DNA of 64,000 bases from Modicisalibacter xianhensis (GTDB lineage Bacteria > Pseudomonadota > Gammaproteobacteria > Pseudomonadales > Halomonadaceae). The position numbers and the translations under genes are program-made. The stretch spans positions 69,669 through 133,668 of the forward strand of contig NZ_FOPY01000001.1 in the NCBI RefSeq assembly GCF_900113605.1. The letters are read 5' to 3'. Below, one piece after another: positions 61,610 through 64,000 of this stretch. Every line of letters begins with the position of its first letter. Position 1 is the first letter of the stretch. The notes beneath the pieces are model-generated. The model searched no databases. It was not told the origin of the DNA and was given only the letters and a program-made list of their open reading frames with translations.

Positions 61610-63956
61610 GCCGGCGTTGACGTGGCCAAGGGTGGCAGCCTGGCTGTGGGGCGCCGTGCTGCTGGCCTGCGCACTGGGCCTGGCCGCACTGCTGCGCGAC
61701 GGCCTGCCCGCCGATACGCGCCTGACGGCCATGCTGCCCGAAGACCGGCAATCGCCGCTGATCGAGCGCGCCGACGCCCAACTCGGCCAGTCCTTCGAGG
61801 ATCGCTTCGTCCTCCTGCTCAGCTCATCCACTCTGAATGCCGACACCCATGTGCTGGCCCAGGCCCTGACCGCAGCCAATGGCAACACGAATCCCCCCTG
61901 GCTGGCACGGCTCGATTGGCGCGACACCGATCTGGCCGACCAGGATCCGCGCGATGACCTGGGCCAGTACCGCTACCGCCTGCTCACGCCCGCGCTACGC
62001 CAGGCAATCGCCGCTGACGGCGGCCAGTCATTGGTCGAGCCGGCCCTGCGCGAGCTGTTTTCACCGACCGGCCAACCCCAGCCGGTCACCGATCCCTTCG
62101 GGTTGCTCGACCACTGGCTGACATTTCTGGATGCCGTTCTGGCGGAGAGCACCGTGCGGCCGCGCGATGGGCTACTGACGCTGCAGGACGATGAGCGTAC
62201 CTATGCACTGCTGATCGGCCAACTGGCCCGCTCACCCTATGACCTGACGGCCCAGCAGGCACTGACGTCTACCATCGCCGAGTTCGAGCGCGAACATCCC
62301 GAGGTTTCGCTGCTGCGCTCGGGGCTGGTCTTTCACGCTGCCACCGGGGCGCGCCAGGCGCGCCAGGAGATCACCACCATCGGCCTGGGGGCGCTGATCG
62401 GCCTGGTGGCCGTGCTGTGCTTCGTATTCCGCTCGCCTCGCGTACTTGGCCATATGCTGCTGCCGCTGGTCGGCGGTGTGCTGTTCGCGCTGCCGATCAC
62501 GCTGCTGCTGTTCGGCCGGCTACACCTGCTGACACTGGCCTTCGGCGCCAGCCTGATCGGTATTGCCATCGACTATGCCCTGCACGTGCAATGTCATCGC
62601 GCCGTGCAGGGTACGGCTTTTCGCTTGCGTCCGCTGTTGCCGGGACTGACGTTGGGGCTGGTGTCCAGCCTACTCGCCTATCTTGCCCAGGCATTGACAC
62701 CGATGCCGGGACTGCGTCAGATGGCCGTATTTGCCGCTCTCGGCCTGCTGGGTGCGTGGCTGACCGTGGTGCTCTGGCTGCCACGCCTGACCTCGCCCGC
62801 TCACCCATTCACGGATCGCCTGTCCCGGCGCCTGTGGCAGCTCACCATGCCGCGCCGGCGGCTGCCTCCCCGTCTGGCTACGCTCTTCGCCATTCTACTT
62901 GTCAGTCTGGTCGCCTGGCAGCTCGAGGCCGACGATAGCCTGCGCCTGCTCAATCCCTCGCCGGCATCGCTGCTCGAGCAGGAGCAGCAAGTGCAACGCC
63001 TGATGGGCAGCAATACCGGCAATCGCTACTATCTAGTCACGGCTCCCAGCGAGGCCGAGGTACTGTCCCGCCTGGTAGCGCTCGGTGCCACCCTGAGTCG
63101 TTGGCAGCAGGACGGGGTCAGCCTGCGCTACACCAACCTGGCCGATAGCGTGCCGCCGCCTGAGGTGCAGCAGGCCAACCTGGCCCGGGTACGCCAGCTC
63201 TACGGCGAGCCGTTGACCACATTGCTCGAACGCGCCGGGCTGCCTACCCGACTGGCCGAGCAGGCCCGCCAGACGCTACACGACGCCCCTGTACTCGACG
63301 TATCATCCTGGCTGGCAACATCGGCTGGCCAAGGCCAGGCCCGCCTGTGGCTCGGCGCTACCGACACACGTGACGCCAGCGAAAAGGAGCCCCGTTTTGC
63401 CGCCATGCTGCCGCTCACCGATGTGGATGCTTCCCTAGTGCCACGTCTCGAACGACTGGCGCAAACCCGCGAGGGCGTGAGCTACGTCGATCGCGTCGAG
63501 CGGCTTTCCGGCCTGCTGGGTCAGCTACGCCAGCACATCGCCTGGTGGGTAGCCGCCGCGGTAGCCGGGCTGGCCCTGCTGCTGGCCTGGCGTTATCGTC
63601 GCTGGACATGGCGAGTGCTGGCACCGCCGCTTGGCGCCATTCTCGGTGTGCTCGGCATCCTTGCCGTGGCCGGCATTCCACTTAACGTCTTCAGCCAATT
63701 GGGGCTGCTGCTGGTGCTCGGGATCGGGCTCGATGCGGGGATCTTCAGTGTCGAACATGCCAGGCGCGCCGAGACCTGGCTGGCCATCAGCCTGTCGACA
63801 CTGACCAGCCTGCTGGCCTTTGGGCTACTGGCCTTCAGCGCCACGCCTGCCCTGCATTACCTGGGGCTATCCTGCCTGATCGGCCTGGCCCTGGTATGGT
63901 TGCTGGTGCCGTGGGTGAGGCCCCCTGATGGGGCCAACGTCAAGGAGCCAAGATGA
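61596..63956 (+). CDS. MMPL-family RND exporter
   Basis: A 786-residue inner-membrane protein with two halves, each of about six membrane segments and a large periplasmic loop. The first half has GARQARQEITTIGLGALIG and TLAFGASLIGIAIDYALH, where the last Asp is the family's proton-relay position; the second has VLGIGLDAGIFSVEHARR. It likely exports the polyene lipid to the LolA-like carrier. Confidence 0.88.
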   Translation: MSRRKPALTWPRVAAWLWGAVLLACALGLAALLRDGLPADTRLTAMLPEDRQSPLIERADAQLGQSFEDRFVLLLSSSTLNADTHVLAQALTAANGNTNPPWLARLDWRDTDLADQDPRDDLGQYRYRLLTPALRQAIAADGGQSLVEPALRELFSPTGQPQPVTDPFGLLDHWLTFLDAVLAESTVRPRDGLLTLQDDERTYALLIGQLARSPYDLTAQQALTSTIAEFEREHPEVSLLRSGLVFHAATGARQARQEITTIGLGALIGLVAVLCFVFRSPRVLGHMLLPLVGGVLFALPITLLLFGRLHLLTLAFGASLIGIAIDYALHVQCHRAVQGTAFRLRPLLPGLTLGLVSSLLAYLAQALTPMPGLRQMAVFAALGLLGAWLTVVLWLPRLTSPAHPFTDRLSRRLWQLTMPRRRLPPRLATLFAILLVSLVAWQLEADDSLRLLNPSPASLLEQEQQVQRLMGSNTGNRYYLVTAPSEAEVLSRLVALGATLSRWQQDGVSLRYTNLADSVPPPEVQQANLARVRQLYGEPLTTLLERAGLPTRLAEQARQTLHDAPVLDVSSWLATSAGQGQARLWLGATDTRDASEKEPRFAAMLPLTDVDASLVPRLERLAQTREGVSYVDRVERLSGLLGQLRQHIAWWVAAAVAGLALLLAWRYRRWTWRVLAPPLGAILGVLGILAVAGIPLNVFSQLGLLLVLGIGLDAGIFSVEHARRAETWLAISLSTLTSLLAFGLLAFSATPALHYLGLSCLIGLALVWLLVPWVRPPDGANVKEPR

Positions 63957-64000
63957 CACATGACATTGGTGTCGATACCGACGTGGCGATCATCGGCGCC
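63953..64000 (+). CDS. FAD-dependent oxidoreductase, N-terminal start (partial)
   Basis: Sixteen codons, MTHDIGVDTDVAIIGA, the beginning of a flavoprotein FAD-binding (DVAIIGAG) fold. It overlaps the MMPL stop (ATGA). In aryl polyene clusters a tryptophan-halogenase-like or geranylgeranyl-reductase-like FAD protein follows the exporter, but the subfamily cannot be read from this fragment. Confidence 0.7.
   Translation, partial: MTHDIGVDTDVAIIGA

Noticed and set aside
1-64000. CRISPR arrays, tRNA or rRNA genes
   Set aside because: No regularly spaced repeats, and no tRNA or rRNA sequence was recognised by eye on either strand; a tRNAscan-SE run would confirm.

Overview
The window is 64 kb of a high-GC gammaproteobacterial chromosome. 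Gene content points to Halomonadaceae (Halomonas or a close relative): a zwf-pgl-eda operon divergent from hexR, a NasT/NasS-controlled nitrate assimilation system, a PuuP-like importer and several small zinc-ribbon proteins. This assignment is inferred from gene content, not from an alignment. No rRNA, tRNA or CRISPR array was seen.

Layout. 1-9.5 kb: end of an aromatic aminotransferase gene, a LuxR regulator divergent from a nitrilase-family hydrolase and a PuuP-like importer, a tiny ribosomal protein bTHX gene, DEAD-box helicase deaD, a DUF188 protein, glutathionyl-hydroquinone reductase, and a LysR regulator divergent from a pirin. 9.7-11.4 kb: an M23 peptidoglycan endopeptidase. 11.5-15.2 kb: nasT-nasS divergent from a NarK-type nitrate transporter. 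15.3-19 kb: ABC exporter, aldo/keto reductase, peroxiredoxin. 19-22.1 kb: a short ModE-like regulator and modABC. 22.2-28.2 kb: a PilZ/HD-GYP protein, a 1225-residue CheB-CheR-PAS-histidine kinase and a lone receiver protein. 28.3-33 kb: a frameshifted FAD oxidoreductase, a degenerate stretch, a 1050-bp IS630-family element and an AT-rich island carrying a zinc-ribbon protein, a cysteine-less FNR relative and a small Cas2/SinR-like protein. 33.1-37 kb: orphan motAB, a DmeF-type CDF exporter, a DUF2795 protein. 37.1-45.6 kb: cobA and nasA divergent from nasB-nirB-nirD. 45.6-49.5 kb: a GGDEF remnant, patatin, PhoH/PIN ATPase, zinc ribbon, DUF938. 49.6-53.6 kb: eda, pgl, zwf and hexR with two candidate HexR operators. 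53.7-64 kb: an aryl-polyene-type biosynthetic cluster cut by the window end.

How it fits together. Nitrate enters by the NarK-type carrier, is reduced by NasA (with NasB as likely electron donor) and then by NirBD. CobA supplies siroheme precursor for NirB, and ModABC supplies molybdate for the NasA cofactor. All four nitrate transcription units (nasTS, narK, cobA-nasA side, nasB-nirBD) have a good sigma-54 GG-N10-GC promoter. The three structural units also have leaders with stem-loops whose six-base loops resemble ANTAR (NasT) targets; the nasB-nirBD leader ends in a clear intrinsic terminator. This two-layer control, nitrogen limitation plus nitrate-dependent antitermination, is the most coherent regulatory system in the window.
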